Shown: positions 1 to 13,820 of the stretch, in pieces
How the letters are laid out: each line of letters opens with the position of its first letter
Position numbering within the stretch: the stretch's first letter is position 1
Source of the DNA: Microbacterium sp. APC 3901
Lineage (GTDB): Bacteria > Actinomycetota > Actinomycetes > Actinomycetales > Microbacteriaceae
Length of the DNA: 64,000 nt
Direction of reading: 5' to 3'
Assembly (NCBI RefSeq): GCF_030407765.1
Contig: NZ_JASDCU010000005.1
Location: 165,890 to 229,889 of the forward strand
Made by a program: the position numbers and the translations under genes
Notes under the pieces: generated by a model
What the model was told of the DNA's origin: nothing
Seen by the model: the letters and a program-made list of their open reading frames with translations, nothing else
The model's database searches: none

Positions 1-627
1 GTCAACATGCAGCGCGATCTCGCCAAGATCGCGACCGCCGACTTCGCGCACGTCGACGTGATGGACAACCACTTCGTACCGAACCTCACGTTCGGTCCGC
101 AGATGGTCGAGCGAATCCAGGCGACCAGTCCCATCCCGCTCGACGTGCACCTGATGATCACCGAGCCCGAGCGCTGGGCCCCCGCCTACGCCGAGCTGGG
201 GGCCGCCAGCGTCACCTTCCACCTCGAGGCGGCCGCAGATCCGATCTCACTCGCCCGCACTCTGCGCAGCATCGGGGCCAGGGCGGGCGTCGCGATCAAA
301 CCCGACACGCCGGCCGAGGGTCTCTACAGCGTTCTCGAGGAGTTCGACCAGATCCTCGTGATGACCGTCGAACCCGGGTTCGGCGGGCAGGGATTCATGC
401 CCGAGACCATGCCGAAGCTGCGTGCTCTCGCCGATGAGGCCAGGCGCCGCGGATCGAACGTCTGGCTCCAGGTCGACGGCGGGATCTCGGATGCGACCAT
501 CGAGGCCGCGGCCGCCGCGGGCGCCGACACGTTCGTGGCAGGATCCGCGGTCTACGGCTCCGACGACGTCGAGGCCGCCGTCACCCGGCTCAGAGACCGC
601 GCCAGAGCCGCTAGCCTGGAATCGTGA
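1..627 (+). CDS. rpe: Ribulose-phosphate 3-epimerase, 5'-truncated
   Basis: Interconverts ribulose-5-phosphate and xylulose-5-phosphate in the pentose phosphate pathway, in the cytoplasm. The reading frame is open from base 1, so the true start lies upstream; the ATG at 7 is internal. Seen in the sequence: [12 protein letters not shown] (metal and substrate-binding strand), DVHLMI, the phosphate-loop region [12 protein letters not shown], and the C-terminal VDGGI and [14 protein letters not shown] motifs of the TIM barrel. Only the first dozen or so residues appear to be missing. The stop overlaps the hisE start. Confidence 0.95.
   Translation, partial: VNMQRDLAKIATADFAHVDVMDNHFVPNLTFGPQMVERIQATSPIPLDVHLMITEPERWAPAYAELGAASVTFHLEAAADPISLARTLRSIGARAGVAIKPDTPAEGLYSVLEEFDQILVMTVEPGFGGQGFMPETMPKLRALADEARRRGSNVWLQVDGGISDATIEAAAAAGADTFVAGSAVYGSDDVEAAVTRLRDRARAASLES
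612..617 (+). promoter_or_regulatory. -10 element (TAGCCT) for leaderless hisE
   Basis: TAGCCT lies inside the end of rpe, exactly six bases (ggaatc) before the hisE GTG. The same spacing recurs at many starts in this window, so transcription could begin at the start codon. The -35 region is not recognisable. Confidence 0.5.
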
Positions 628-887
628 AGACTTTCGACGAGCTGTTCGCCGAGCTCAGCGTCAAGGCCGAGACCCGCCCAGAGGGGTCGGGTACGGTCGC
701 GGAGCTCGACGGCGGCGTGCACACGATCGGCAAGAAGATCGTCGAGGAGGCCGCCGAAGTCTGGATGGCATCCGAGTACGAATCCGACGAGGCCGCTGCG
801 GAGGAGATCTCGCAGCTGCTATACCACGTCCAGGTGATGATGATCGCGAAAGGCCTGAGCCTGCAGGACGTCTACCGACATCTGTGA
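624..887 (+). CDS. hisE: Phosphoribosyl-ATP diphosphatase
   Basis: Second step of histidine synthesis: hydrolyses phosphoribosyl-ATP to phosphoribosyl-AMP and pyrophosphate. The 87 residues form the usual single MazG-like helical domain; the acidic metal-binding helices are visible as [11 protein letters not shown] and EEISQLLYH. The GTG start overlaps the rpe stop by 3 bases and is preceded at six bases by TAGCCT, so it may also be made from its own leaderless transcript. hisG follows 38 bases later. Confidence 0.95.
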   Translation: MKTFDELFAELSVKAETRPEGSGTVAELDGGVHTIGKKIVEEAAEVWMASEYESDEAAAEEISQLLYHVQVMMIAKGLSLQDVYRHL

Positions 888-925
888 AGCGCTCCGCCCC
901 ACTCGCTTCGATCTGAAGGCTTCCC

Positions 926-1768
926 ATGCTGCGCATTGCTGTTCCCAACAAGGGCTCTCTCTCCGAGACGGCCGCCGACATGCTCGCGGAGGCCGGCTAC
1001 GCCGGTCGTCGTGATCCCAAGACACTCCACGTCGTCGATGCCGACAACGACGTCGAGTTCTTCTACCTCCGCCCCAAGGACATCGCGACCTACGTCGGCT
1101 CCGGCGCCATCGACGTCGGCATCACGGGCCGCGATCTGCTCCTCGACGCCCGTATGCCCGGGGCTCGCGAGATCGAGGCGCTCGGCTTCGCCGGGTCGAC
1201 CTTCCGCTTCGCCGCGCCTTCGGGGCGTTACACGGAGGTGTCCGAGCTCGACGGGCTGCGCATCGCGACGTCGTACCCCGGCCTCGTCGACGCGTTCCTC
1301 GACGAACGCGGCATCGCGGTCGATCTCGTGCCGCTCGACGGCGCCGTGGAGTCGGCCGTGCGCCTCGGCGTCGCAGACGCGGTCGCCGATGTCGTCGAGA
1401 CGGGCACGACGCTGCGTCAGGCGGGACTCGACGTCTTCGGCCCTGTGATCCTGCAGTCCGAGGCCGTGCTGATCGCCGGCCCGCATGATGCGGAGGGCTC
1501 TGACACCCTTCTGCGTCGCCTGCGCGGCGTGATGGTCGCTCGCCGGTTCGTGATGATCGACTACGACCTGCCGCTGGCTCTCCTCGATGACGCCGTCAAG
1601 ATCGCGGGCGGCATCGAGTCGCCCACGGTCTCGCCCCTGCGCGACCCGGAGTGGGTCGCCGTCCGAGTCATGGTCGCACGCGCCCGAGTCAACCCCGTGA
1701 TGGACGCTCTGTACGCGCTCGGCGCTCGCGCGATCCTGGTCACGGCGATCCACAACGCGAGGCTCTGA
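926..1768 (+). CDS. hisG: ATP phosphoribosyltransferase, long form
   Basis: Commits PRPP and ATP to histidine synthesis. At 280 residues this is the long form, which does not need HisZ: the catalytic periplasmic-binding-like fold ([13 protein letters not shown] at the N-terminus, DVGITGRDL, the PRPP-loop region [12 protein letters not shown]) is followed by a C-terminal ACT-like domain from about residue 205. That domain normally mediates feedback inhibition by histidine. GAAGG sits a few bases before the ATG. The stop overlaps the hisF ATG by one base, so the two are translationally coupled. Confidence 0.95.
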   Translation: MLRIAVPNKGSLSETAADMLAEAGYAGRRDPKTLHVVDADNDVEFFYLRPKDIATYVGSGAIDVGITGRDLLLDARMPGAREIEALGFAGSTFRFAAPSGRYTEVSELDGLRIATSYPGLVDAFLDERGIAVDLVPLDGAVESAVRLGVADAVADVVETGTTLRQAGLDVFGPVILQSEAVLIAGPHDAEGSDTLLRRLRGVMVARRFVMIDYDLPLALLDDAVKIAGGIESPTVSPLRDPEWVAVRVMVARARVNPVMDALYALGARAILVTAIHNARL

Positions 1769-2529
1769 TGACGCTCGCGAGTCGCGTCATCCCGTGCCTC
1801 GATGTCGCAGACGGCCGTGTCGTCAAGGGCGTCAACTTCGAGAACCTCCGCGACATGGGCGACCCCGTCGAGCTCGCACGCCACTACGCGGCGCAGGGCG
1901 CAGACGAGATCACATTCCTCGACGTCACCGCGACCGTCGATGCCCGTGCCACGACCTACGACGTCGTGCAGCGCACGGCTGAGCAGGTGTTCGTTCCTCT
2001 GACGGTCGGCGGGGGAGTGCGCAGCGTCGACGACGTGGCGCGGCTGCTCTCGGTCGGCGCCGACAAGGTCGGGGTCAACTCCGCCGCGATCGCCCGCCCT
2101 GAACTGATCGGCGAGATCGCCGACCGCTTCGGCGCTCAGGTGCTGGTGCTGTCGCTCGACGTCAAGCGGGCGGCCGGCACGGCCTCCGGTTTCGTGGTCA
2201 CGACTCACGGCGGGCGCACGCAGACGACCCTCGATGCGCTCGACTGGGCGCGTGAGGCGGCAGAGCGCGGGGCAGGAGAGCTGCTGGTCAACTCGATCGA
2301 TGCCGACGGCACGCGAGACGGCTTCGACCTCGAACTGGTGAAGCTGATGCGCGAGGCCGCGTCTGTGCCGGTGATCGCGTCGGGCGGCGCCGGCAAGGTC
2401 TCCGACTTCGCTCCGGCCATCAAGGCAGGAGCGGATGCGGTACTGGCGGCCAGCGTGTTCCACACCGGTGCGCTCACGGTCGGCGACGTCAAGGACGCGC
2501 TGCGCGCAGAAGGAGTGATCGTCCGATGA
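1768..2529 (+). CDS. hisF: Imidazole glycerol phosphate synthase, cyclase subunit
   Basis: With HisH, converts PRFAR and ammonia into imidazole glycerol phosphate and AICAR. The 253 residues form a TIM barrel: [19 protein letters not shown] carries the first catalytic Asp, GGGVRSVDD is a phosphate site, and the second catalytic Asp is in [11 protein letters not shown]. The ATG start gives a TGATG overlap with hisG; longer in-frame starts would run deep into hisG. hisH and hisA/priA are not in this window, so the histidine genes are split in this genome. Confidence 0.96.
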   Translation: MTLASRVIPCLDVADGRVVKGVNFENLRDMGDPVELARHYAAQGADEITFLDVTATVDARATTYDVVQRTAEQVFVPLTVGGGVRSVDDVARLLSVGADKVGVNSAAIARPELIGEIADRFGAQVLVLSLDVKRAAGTASGFVVTTHGGRTQTTLDALDWAREAAERGAGELLVNSIDADGTRDGFDLELVKLMREAASVPVIASGGAGKVSDFAPAIKAGADAVLAASVFHTGALTVGDVKDALRAEGVIVR

Positions 2530-2885
2530 GCGATGTCGAGGCGCGTATCGCCCAGGTCGCCTTCAACGACGACGGCCTCGCACCGGTGATCGTGCAGCAG
2601 TGGGACTCGGCTGAGGTCCTCATGCTGGCGTGGGTCGATGCCGAAGCGCTGCGCCGAACCCTCACGACGGGCCGCGCGGTGTACTGGTCGCGCTCCCGTC
2701 AGGAGTACTGGCGCAAGGGAGACACCTCCGGGCACGTCCAGGTGGTGCACGAGGCGAGACTCGACTGCGACGGTGACGCGATCCTGCTGCGAGTCGACCA
2801 GACCGGCCCCGCCTGCCACACCGGCACCCGGACCTGCTTCGACACGACGGACCTGCATGCCGTCGAGGGGAGCTCGGCCGAGTGA
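2526..2885 (+). CDS. hisI: Phosphoribosyl-AMP cyclohydrolase
   Basis: Opens the adenine ring of phosphoribosyl-AMP, the third step of histidine synthesis. It is 119 residues, the usual stand-alone size. The zinc and magnesium ligands are visible in [14 protein letters not shown] and [12 protein letters not shown], and [13 protein letters not shown] is the family signature. ATGA overlap with hisF upstream; its stop also overlaps the GTG of the next membrane protein, which is where trpE would normally be inserted in related genomes. Confidence 0.95.
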   Translation: MSDVEARIAQVAFNDDGLAPVIVQQWDSAEVLMLAWVDAEALRRTLTTGRAVYWSRSRQEYWRKGDTSGHVQVVHEARLDCDGDAILLRVDQTGPACHTGTRTCFDTTDLHAVEGSSAE

Positions 2886-3472
2886 GTTTCGTGCAGAGAG
2901 GTCGGTCGATCGCCGTCTCCGGCTTCCTCCTCTCCGGTGCGATCGGGATCATCTCGTCGACCCAGACGTGGCTCACGGTCGCACGCGCCGATGCCGGGGA
3001 GGCGATCCTCGTGCCCGGCGCGTCGGCCCTGCCGCTGCTCGCTCCGCTGAGCCTCGCGGTCCTGGCGCTCGGCATCGCGCTCTCGATCGTCGGCCCTGTG
3101 ATGCGACTCGTGTTCGGCGTGCTCGCCACCGCAGCCTCGCTCTTCCTCGGCTGGACGACTCTGCAGCTGCTCCTGACCGCGCCGCTGAGCGCTGTCGGCC
3201 CCACCGTCACGGAGACCACGGGGCTCGCAGGCAGCGCGGCGATCGCCGATGTCGTCGCCGGAATCGAGCTCTCGGCCTGGCCCGTGATGACGCTCGTCGG
3301 CTGGGTCATCCTGCTGGCGGCGTCTCTCGTCGTGCTCCTCACCTGGCGACGCTGGAAACGCGGAGGACGCCGTTACCGCACCGACGCCGCACATGTCGAC
3401 TCGACCGCGGGGCCTGTCGACGCGATCGATTCGTGGGATGACCTGTCTCGCGGAACCGACCCGACACGATGA
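2882..3472 (+). CDS. Trp biosynthesis-associated membrane protein
   Basis: A 196-residue protein with four likely transmembrane segments (about 10-27, 48-68, 75-95 and 125-150) and a charged cytoplasmic tail rich in R, D and S. It matches the actinobacterial family always found inside trp operons (Trp_oprn_chp type); its biochemical role is unknown to me. The GTG start overlaps hisI by 4 bases. In related genomes trpE usually precedes it, but here it follows hisI directly. Confidence 0.8.
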   Translation: MSFVQRGRSIAVSGFLLSGAIGIISSTQTWLTVARADAGEAILVPGASALPLLAPLSLAVLALGIALSIVGPVMRLVFGVLATAASLFLGWTTLQLLLTAPLSAVGPTVTETTGLAGSAAIADVVAGIELSAWPVMTLVGWVILLAASLVVLLTWRRWKRGGRRYRTDAAHVDSTAGPVDAIDSWDDLSRGTDPTR

Positions 3473-3478
3473 CCCCGA

Positions 3479-3484
3479 TAGACT
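3479..3484 (+). promoter_or_regulatory. -10 element (TAGACT) for the trpCBA unit
   Basis: TAGACT lies just after the stop of the membrane protein and about 37 bases before the next ATG, which has a strong GGAGGAG ribosome-binding site at 3511-3517. This suggests a leadered promoter for the small membrane protein and trpCBA in addition to read-through from hisI. Confidence 0.4.
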
Positions 3485-3520
3485 TGACCCGAACCAGCAC
3501 GTCGTCCCCCGGAGGAGACC

Positions 3521-3766
3521 ATGACCAACCCGATCGCTGACCCCGGCCACGGACACTCGCCTGCCGCATGGACGGGCGTCATCATCATGCTCGCCGGCTT
3601 CACGATCGGCACGCTGGCATTCTGCCTCGCCGAGTTCAGCCCCGTGTGGGTCGCACTGATCTGGGTGGGTGCCGCGATCGTTCCGATCGGCGCGCTCGTG
3701 GGCTGGCTGCTCTCGCGCGCCGGCTACGGCGTGAAGGGCCCCAAGTACTCGCCGAAGGCGCACTAA
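3521..3766 (+). CDS. Small two-helix membrane protein of the trp cluster
   Basis: 81 residues: a short N-terminus with HGHSPAAWTGV, two hydrophobic helices (about 15-37 and 43-65) and a basic tail ending GPKYSPKAH. It is one of the short actinobacterial proteins found before trpC (I believe the DUF6704 family); no function is known. It has an ideal GGAGGAG ribosome-binding site and its TAA shares one base with the trpC ATG, so it is co-translated with trpC. Confidence 0.75.
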   Translation: MTNPIADPGHGHSPAAWTGVIIMLAGFTIGTLAFCLAEFSPVWVALIWVGAAIVPIGALVGWLLSRAGYGVKGPKYSPKAH

Positions 3767-4539
3767 TGGTGCTCGCCGACCTCACGGCCGGCGCAGTCGC
3801 AGACGCTGAACGTCGCGCCCTGACCCGGCCGCTCGCCGACGTCGAGCGCGATGCTCTCGCGCGCCCCGCCGCAAAGGATGCGCTCGCGTTCCTCGCTCCC
3901 GCCGAGCGCGTGAAGATCATCGCCGAGGTGAAGCGCGCGAGCCCGTCGCGCGGCGCTCTTGCCGAGATCCCCGACCCGGCACTCCAGGCCTCGCTGTATG
4001 AGACGGGCGGCGCGTCGGCGATCAGCGTCCTCACCGAGGAGCGTCGCTTCGGCGGCAGCCTCGCCGATCTCGAGGCCGTCACGGCCCGCGTGTCGCTGCC
4101 TGTGCTGCGCAAGGACTTCATCGCGAACCGATACCAGGTGCTCGAAGCGCGAGCGGCCGGTGCCGACCTCGTGCTGCTGATCGTCGCCGGGCTCGAGCCG
4201 CACGTGCTCCGTGACCTGTTCGGCTTCATCACCGAGCTCGGCATGACTCCGCTCGTCGAGACGCACTCGGCCGACGAGCTCGAGGTCGCGATCGACCTCG
4301 GGGCACCGTTGATCGGCGTCAACGCCCGCGATCTGACGACACTCGAGCTCGACCGCGACCTGTTCGGCCGTCTCGTCGACCGCATCCCCGACTCCGCCGT
4401 CAAGATCGCCGAGTCCGCGGTCCTCACCCCTGCAGACGTCACGCACTACCGCTCCGCGGGTGCTGACGTCGTCCTGATCGGGGAGGCGCTCGTCACGGGC
4501 GACCCGGTCGCCACACTCAAGAGCTTCCTGGAGGCGTGA
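3766..4539 (+). CDS. trpC: Indole-3-glycerol phosphate synthase
   Basis: Closes the pyrrole ring to form indole-3-glycerol phosphate. The 257 residues form a TIM barrel: [15 protein letters not shown] holds the catalytic Lys and the phosphate-binding Ser, VLRKDFI the second catalytic Lys, and GVNARDL and IAESAV follow. The ATG at 3766 overlaps the preceding TAA. An upstream extension of the frame into the previous gene is an artefact. trpF is not present; in actinobacteria PriA (HisA) usually does that step. Confidence 0.96.
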   Translation: MVLADLTAGAVADAERRALTRPLADVERDALARPAAKDALAFLAPAERVKIIAEVKRASPSRGALAEIPDPALQASLYETGGASAISVLTEERRFGGSLADLEAVTARVSLPVLRKDFIANRYQVLEARAAGADLVLLIVAGLEPHVLRDLFGFITELGMTPLVETHSADELEVAIDLGAPLIGVNARDLTTLELDRDLFGRLVDRIPDSAVKIAESAVLTPADVTHYRSAGADVVLIGEALVTGDPVATLKSFLEA

Positions 4540-5807
4540 TGAGCCTGCGAGATCAGCATGGTCCCCTGTTCGGCGAATACGGCGGGCGATACATGCCCGA
4601 GTCGCTTGTCGCCGCGATCGACGAGCTCTCCGCCGCCTACGCGGAAGCGATCGTCGACCCGGCGTTCCGCGACGAGCTGGCCTCCCTGCTCAGCTCGTAC
4701 GCCGGGCGTCCGTCTCCGCTGACCGAGGTCGCCCGGTTCGCCGAGCACGCCGGCGGGGCGCGAGTCTTCCTCAAGCGGGAGGATCTCAACCACACCGGCT
4801 CGCACAAGATCAACAACGTGCTCGGCCAGGCGCTGCTGACCAAGCGCCTCGGCAAGAAGCGCGTGATCGCCGAGACGGGAGCGGGCCAGCACGGCGTCGC
4901 CACGGCGACGGCCGCGGCTCTGTTCGGCCTCGAGTGCACGATCTACATGGGTGAGGTCGACACCGAGCGCCAGGCGCTGAACGTCGCGCGAATGCGGCTG
5001 CTGGGCGCGGAGGTCGTCGCTGTGACCTCCGGCTCCCGCACCCTGAAGGATGCGATCAACGACGCCTACCGCGACTGGGTCGCCTCGGTCGAGACCACCA
5101 ACTACATCTTCGGCACCGCCGCGGGCCCGCACCCGTTCCCCGCTATGGTCCGCGATTTCCAGAAGATCATCGGCGAAGAGGCTCGACAGCAGCTGCTCGA
5201 CGAGGTCGGGCGTCTGCCCGACGCGGTCATCGCCTGTGTCGGAGGCGGCTCGAACGCGATCGGCATGTTCGATGCGTTCCTCGACGACGAGGGCGTGAAG
5301 CTCTACGGCGTCGAGGCTGCCGGAGATGGCGTCGACTCCCCGCGGCATGCCGCATCGATCGAACGTGGTCGCCCCGGCATCCTGCACGGCGCCAAGACCT
5401 ACGTCCTCCAGGACGAGGACGGTCAGACCGTCGAGTCGCACTCGATCTCGGCCGGTCTCGACTACCCTGGCGTCGGCCCTGAGCACTCCTGGCTCGCCGA
5501 CATCGGCCGTGCCGAGTACATTCCTGCGACCGACGACGAGGCCATGCAGGCCCTGCGTCTGCTGAGCCGCACCGAGGGCATCATCCCGGCCATCGAGTCC
5601 GCGCATGCCCTGGCCGGCGCACTCCGCCTCGGTCGCGACCTCGGACCGGATGCCGTTCTGGCGATCTGTCTCTCGGGGCGCGGCGACAAGGACATGGACA
5701 CGGCTGCCCGGTACTTCGACCTCTACGACGCCGAGGCACTCGCTCACGATGTCGAAGAGGAGAGCGACGCCGAGGCAGCCGCGTCGAAGGGGGAGCCGGA
5801 ACTGTGA
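4539..5807 (+). CDS. trpB: Tryptophan synthase beta subunit
   Basis: Condenses indole with L-serine using pyridoxal phosphate. The PLP lysine is K90 in [11 protein letters not shown]; the phosphate cradle is [10 protein letters not shown] and the substrate region is ETGAGQHG. The ATG at 4539 overlaps the trpC stop by one base; a GTG three bases earlier is a possible but less likely start. The C-terminal tail is acidic ([14 protein letters not shown]). It forms the alpha2-beta2 complex with TrpA encoded next. Confidence 0.96.
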   Translation: MSLRDQHGPLFGEYGGRYMPESLVAAIDELSAAYAEAIVDPAFRDELASLLSSYAGRPSPLTEVARFAEHAGGARVFLKREDLNHTGSHKINNVLGQALLTKRLGKKRVIAETGAGQHGVATATAAALFGLECTIYMGEVDTERQALNVARMRLLGAEVVAVTSGSRTLKDAINDAYRDWVASVETTNYIFGTAAGPHPFPAMVRDFQKIIGEEARQQLLDEVGRLPDAVIACVGGGSNAIGMFDAFLDDEGVKLYGVEAAGDGVDSPRHAASIERGRPGILHGAKTYVLQDEDGQTVESHSISAGLDYPGVGPEHSWLADIGRAEYIPATDDEAMQALRLLSRTEGIIPAIESAHALAGALRLGRDLGPDAVLAICLSGRGDKDMDTAARYFDLYDAEALAHDVEEESDAEAAASKGEPEL

Positions 5808-6607
5808 GCCGCGTGGAACAGGCGATCGCCGCAGCCCACGAGGCCGGTCGCAGCGCCTTCGTCGGATACCTCCCGGTCGGGTTCCCCGATCTCGAGACCA
5901 GCATCCAGGCCGCGATCGCCCTCGCCGAGAACGGCGTCGACATCATCGAGCTCGGCCCGCCCTACAGCGACCCGGTCATGGACGGCGCGGTGATCCAGGA
6001 AGCCACCACCGCTGCGCTCGCGAACGGGTTCAAGATGAAGGACCTCTTCACCGCCGTGCGTGCGATCACCGCAGCGACCGATGTGCCCGTGCTGGTCATG
6101 ACGTACTGGAACCCCGTGTTCCAGTACGGAGTCGATCGTTACGCCGATGATCTGCTCGCCGCCGGGGGCGCCGGGCTCATCACCCCCGACATCACCCCGG
6201 AGGTCGCAGGGGAGTGGATCGCCGCGAGTGAGCGCACCGGCCTCGACCGTGTCTTCCTCGCTGCCCCCACCTCGTCGGACGAACGCCTCGAGCTCGTCGT
6301 GAAATCCTCGACCGGCTTCGTCTACACCGTCTCCACGATGGGCATCACCGGTGAGCGCACCGAGCTCGACCGGGCTGCGCGCACCCTGGTCGGTCGCCTG
6401 CGCGAGCACGGCGATGTCCGTGCCTGCGTCGGCATCGGCATCTCGACCGCCGAGCAGATCGCCGGAGTCTCCGAATACGCGGACGGCGCGATCGTCGGCA
6501 CCGCACTGGTCCGCGCCCTCCGGGACGGCGGCATCCCCGCCCTCGCAGAGGTCACCCGAAACCTGGCGGTCGGCACGTCGTCGGCACGCCCCGTACACGA
6601 GAACTAG
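5804..6607 (+). CDS. trpA: Tryptophan synthase alpha subunit
   Basis: Cleaves indole-3-glycerol phosphate to indole, passed to TrpB. 267 residues, TIM barrel. The catalytic Glu is in [16 protein letters not shown] and the catalytic Asp in LITPDITPE. The usual PYSDP signature is intact. The GTG start overlaps the trpB stop by 4 bases. The -10 element for lgt lies across the end of this gene. Confidence 0.96.
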   Translation: MSRVEQAIAAAHEAGRSAFVGYLPVGFPDLETSIQAAIALAENGVDIIELGPPYSDPVMDGAVIQEATTAALANGFKMKDLFTAVRAITAATDVPVLVMTYWNPVFQYGVDRYADDLLAAGGAGLITPDITPEVAGEWIAASERTGLDRVFLAAPTSSDERLELVVKSSTGFVYTVSTMGITGERTELDRAARTLVGRLREHGDVRACVGIGISTAEQIAGVSEYADGAIVGTALVRALRDGGIPALAEVTRNLAVGTSSARPVHEN

Positions 6608-6610
6608 AAT
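6605..6610 (+). promoter_or_regulatory. -10 element (TAGAAT) for leaderless lgt
   Basis: TAGAAT overlaps the trpA stop codon (TAG) and is followed by seven bases (cgcactc) and the lgt ATG. There is no purine-rich ribosome-binding site before lgt, which fits a leaderless transcript. Confidence 0.55.
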
Positions 6611-6617
6611 CGCACTC

Positions 6618-7646
6618 ATGTCCCTCGCGCTTCACAGCACCTTCACCGGCGTGCTCGCCAGCATCCCGAGTCCCACGGTCTCCTACATCGACCTCGGCCC
6701 CCTCCGGATCCACTTCTACGCGCTCTGCATCATCGCCGGCATCATCGCCGCGGTCCTGCTGACCAACCACCGCCTCACCAGGCGTGGGGCGGAGCCGTGG
6801 GTCGTGATCGACATCTCGATCCTCGCTGTTCCGCTCGCCATCATCGGGGCGCGCATCTTCCACGTCCTCACCCACCCGAACTTCTACTTCGGCGAGGGCA
6901 GGAACACCTGGAACCCGTTCGAGCCGGGGTCGGTCTGGGCGATCTGGGAGGGCGGCATCGCCATCTTCGGCGCACTCATCGGTGGAGCCGTGGGCGCGTA
7001 CCTCGGATGCCGCTGGACCGGCATCCGCTTCTGGACCTTCGCGGATGCGCTGGCGCCGGGACTGCTGCTCGCGCAGGCCATGGGCCGTTTCGGCAACTGG
7101 TTCAACAACGAGCTCTACGGGCTTCCGACCGACCTGCCGTGGGGTCTCGAGATCCCCTCTGACAACTCGGCGTTCCCTCCGGGGCTTCCCGAGGGCACGC
7201 TCTTCCACCCGACCTTCCTCTATGAGGTGCTCTGGAACGGCCTCGGCGTGATCGTCCTCCTCTGGCTGAGCCGCAAGGCGACCGCATTCCAGTGGGGCAG
7301 GCTCTTCGCGATCTACCTCATCTGGTACAGCGCCGGACGAGTGGTCTGGGAGTCGATCCGCATCGATCCGAGCGAGATCCTCCTGGGTCTCCGCAGCAAC
7401 GTCTGGGCCGCGATCATCGGCATCGTCGTCGGTCTCGCGATCCTCATCGTGCAGTCGCGCCGTCACCCCGGGCTCGAGCCGTCACCGTATCAGCCCGGTC
7501 GCGGCCGGAAGGATCTCGACGCTGATGTAGAATCGCAGAACAATCCCTCCGATTTCGTGGACGTGAGTGAGCCTCCGTCCGAAGAGGTCGCCGCAGGAGC
7601 CAGCGCCACAAGCACCGCTCCCACGGACACCGAAGGCGCTCGATAG
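6618..7646 (+). CDS. lgt: Phosphatidylglycerol--prolipoprotein diacylglyceryl transferase
   Basis: Transfers diacylglycerol to the lipobox cysteine of prolipoproteins at the membrane. 342 residues with about seven hydrophobic helices. The Lgt signature is visible around GRFGNWFNNELYG, and HVLTHP and the RVVWESIRID segment match the family. A hydrophilic C-terminal tail from about residue 285 (DLDADVESQNN and so on) is common in actinobacteria. The ATG at 6618 is seven bases after TAGAAT; the longer frame upstream is just trpA in another frame. Confidence 0.93.
   Translation: MSLALHSTFTGVLASIPSPTVSYIDLGPLRIHFYALCIIAGIIAAVLLTNHRLTRRGAEPWVVIDISILAVPLAIIGARIFHVLTHPNFYFGEGRNTWNPFEPGSVWAIWEGGIAIFGALIGGAVGAYLGCRWTGIRFWTFADALAPGLLLAQAMGRFGNWFNNELYGLPTDLPWGLEIPSDNSAFPPGLPEGTLFHPTFLYEVLWNGLGVIVLLWLSRKATAFQWGRLFAIYLIWYSAGRVVWESIRIDPSEILLGLRSNVWAAIIGIVVGLAILIVQSRRHPGLEPSPYQPGRGRKDLDADVESQNNPSDFVDVSEPPSEEVAAGASATSTAPTDTEGAR
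7526..7533 (+). promoter_or_regulatory. Possible extended -10 (TGTAGAAT) for gltB
   Basis: An extended -10 sequence lies inside the 3' end of lgt. If used, gltB would have an untranslated leader of about 190 bases that includes a short hairpin GGTCCG-TG-CGGACC at 7654-7667. I see no recognisable riboswitch in that leader. Support is weak because no -35 is visible. Confidence 0.3.
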
Positions 7647-7727
7647 CCGACCGGTCCGTGCGGACCCCATCACATCCACCCGGCCAATGACGTCCCCGGG
7701 TCAGCTGCAGATCTGAGGACGGTACTG

Positions 7728-12297
<4,570 letters not shown>

Positions 12298-12305
<8 letters not shown>

Positions 12306-13764
12306 TCCCAAAGGTTTTCTGAAGGTCACCGAGCGTGAGCTTCCGAAGCGTCGTCCGGTGCCGGTGCGCATCATGGACTGGAAAGAGGTCTACGAGGCCG
12401 GCGATCAAGCGGTCCTGAAGCGTCAGGCCGGACGCTGCATGGACTGTGGCGTGCCGTTCTGCCACCAGGGCTGCCCACTGGGCAACCTGATCCCCGAGTG
12501 GAACGACCTCACCTGGCGCGGCGAAGGGCGTGCGGCGATCGATCGCCTGCACGCGACCAACAACTTCCCGGAGTTCACGGGTCGTCTGTGCCCCGCTCCG
12601 TGCGAGAGCTCGTGCGTGCTCGGCATCAACCAGCCGGCGGTCACGATCAAGCAGATCGAGGTCTCGATCATCGACGAGGCCTTCGCCAAGGGCTGGGTCG
12701 AGCCGCAGCCGCCTGCTCGGCTCACCGGCAAGACGGTCGCCGTCGTGGGCTCCGGTCCCGCTGGACTGGCGGCGGCGCAGCAGCTCACGCGAGCGGGGCA
12801 CACGGTCGCGGTCTTCGAGCGCGATGACCGCATCGGCGGTCTGCTGCGCTATGGCATCCCCGACTTCAAGATGGAGAAGGGGCAGCTCGAATCGCGCCTT
12901 CGCCAGATGCAGGAGGAGGGGACGAGATTCCGTGCCGGAGTGGAGATCGGCAAGGACATCTCGTGGTCCGACCTCCGCGCCCGCTACGACGCCGTCGTGA
13001 TCGCCACCGGATCCACGATTCCCCGCGATCTGTCGATCCCGGGCCGCGATCTCGACGGAGTGCACTTCGCGATGGAGTACCTCGTCGAGTCCAACCACGC
13101 GGTGGCCGGAGACAAGGTCCCCGAGCAGATCACCGCCGAGGGCAAGCACGTCATCGTGATCGGCGGCGGCGACACCGGTGCTGACTGCATCGGAACCGCA
13201 CACCGTCAGGGCGCGATCAGCGTCACGAACCTCGCTATCGGCAAGCAGCCGGGAACCGAGCGACCCGGTCACCAGCCCTGGCCGATGATGCCGACGCTCT
13301 TCGAGGTCTCCTCCGCTCATGAAGAGGGCGGTGAGCGCGTCTTCCTCGCCTCGACCGTCGAGTTCCTCTCCAACGATGTCGGGGAGGTCCGTGCTCTGCG
13401 CGTCGCCGAGACCGAGTTCATCGACGGCCGCCGCGTGCCCAAGAGCGGCACCGAGCGCGAGATCCCCGCGGACCTCGTGCTGATCGCGATGGGCTTCACC
13501 GGACCGGAGCAGGACGGCTACACCGAGGACACGCTTCCGCAGGTCACCGACCGGGGCGCCTTCCGGCGTGATGACAGCTACGAGTCGACCGTTCCCGGTG
13601 TCTTCGTCGCCGGCGATGCCGGCCGCGGGCAGTCCCTCATCGTGTGGGCGATCGCGGAGGGTCGTGCGGCTGCGGCGAACGTCGATCGATTCCTCATGGG
13701 CACGACCGTCCTGCCCGAGCCTGTGCGACCGCATGAAGTCGCTATCGGTCTCCAGCCCGCGTAG
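12298..13764 (+). CDS. gltD: Glutamate synthase (NADPH) small subunit
   Basis: Supplies electrons from NADPH to GltB. 488 residues. The N-terminal Fe-S domain has [17 protein letters not shown] and [12 protein letters not shown]; the FAD site is [17 protein letters not shown] and the NADPH site [15 protein letters not shown]. The GTG start lies within the last codons of gltB, so the subunits are co-translated. Its TAG stop overlaps a TAGGCT -10 element that may drive pyk. Confidence 0.97.
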
Positions 13765-13767
13765 GCT
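13762..13767 (+). promoter_or_regulatory. -10 element (TAGGCT) upstream of pyk
   Basis: TAGGCT overlaps the gltD stop codon. The pyk start is 54 bases downstream with a GGAG ribosome-binding site, so this would give a conventional leadered transcript of about 45 bases. Confidence 0.4.
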
Positions 13768-13820
13768 GAGCCGCGGCACCGTCGCCTGATTTCCATCCCC
13801 CACTACCCTGGAGCAATCTG

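Noticed and set aside
4446..5747. 433-residue open frame antisense to trpB
   Set aside because: Same high-GC shadow effect; trpB is full length with all its motifs.
7647..7727. Possible riboswitch before gltB
   Set aside because: Only a short GGTCCG-TG-CGGACC hairpin is visible and it matches no riboswitch class known to me.
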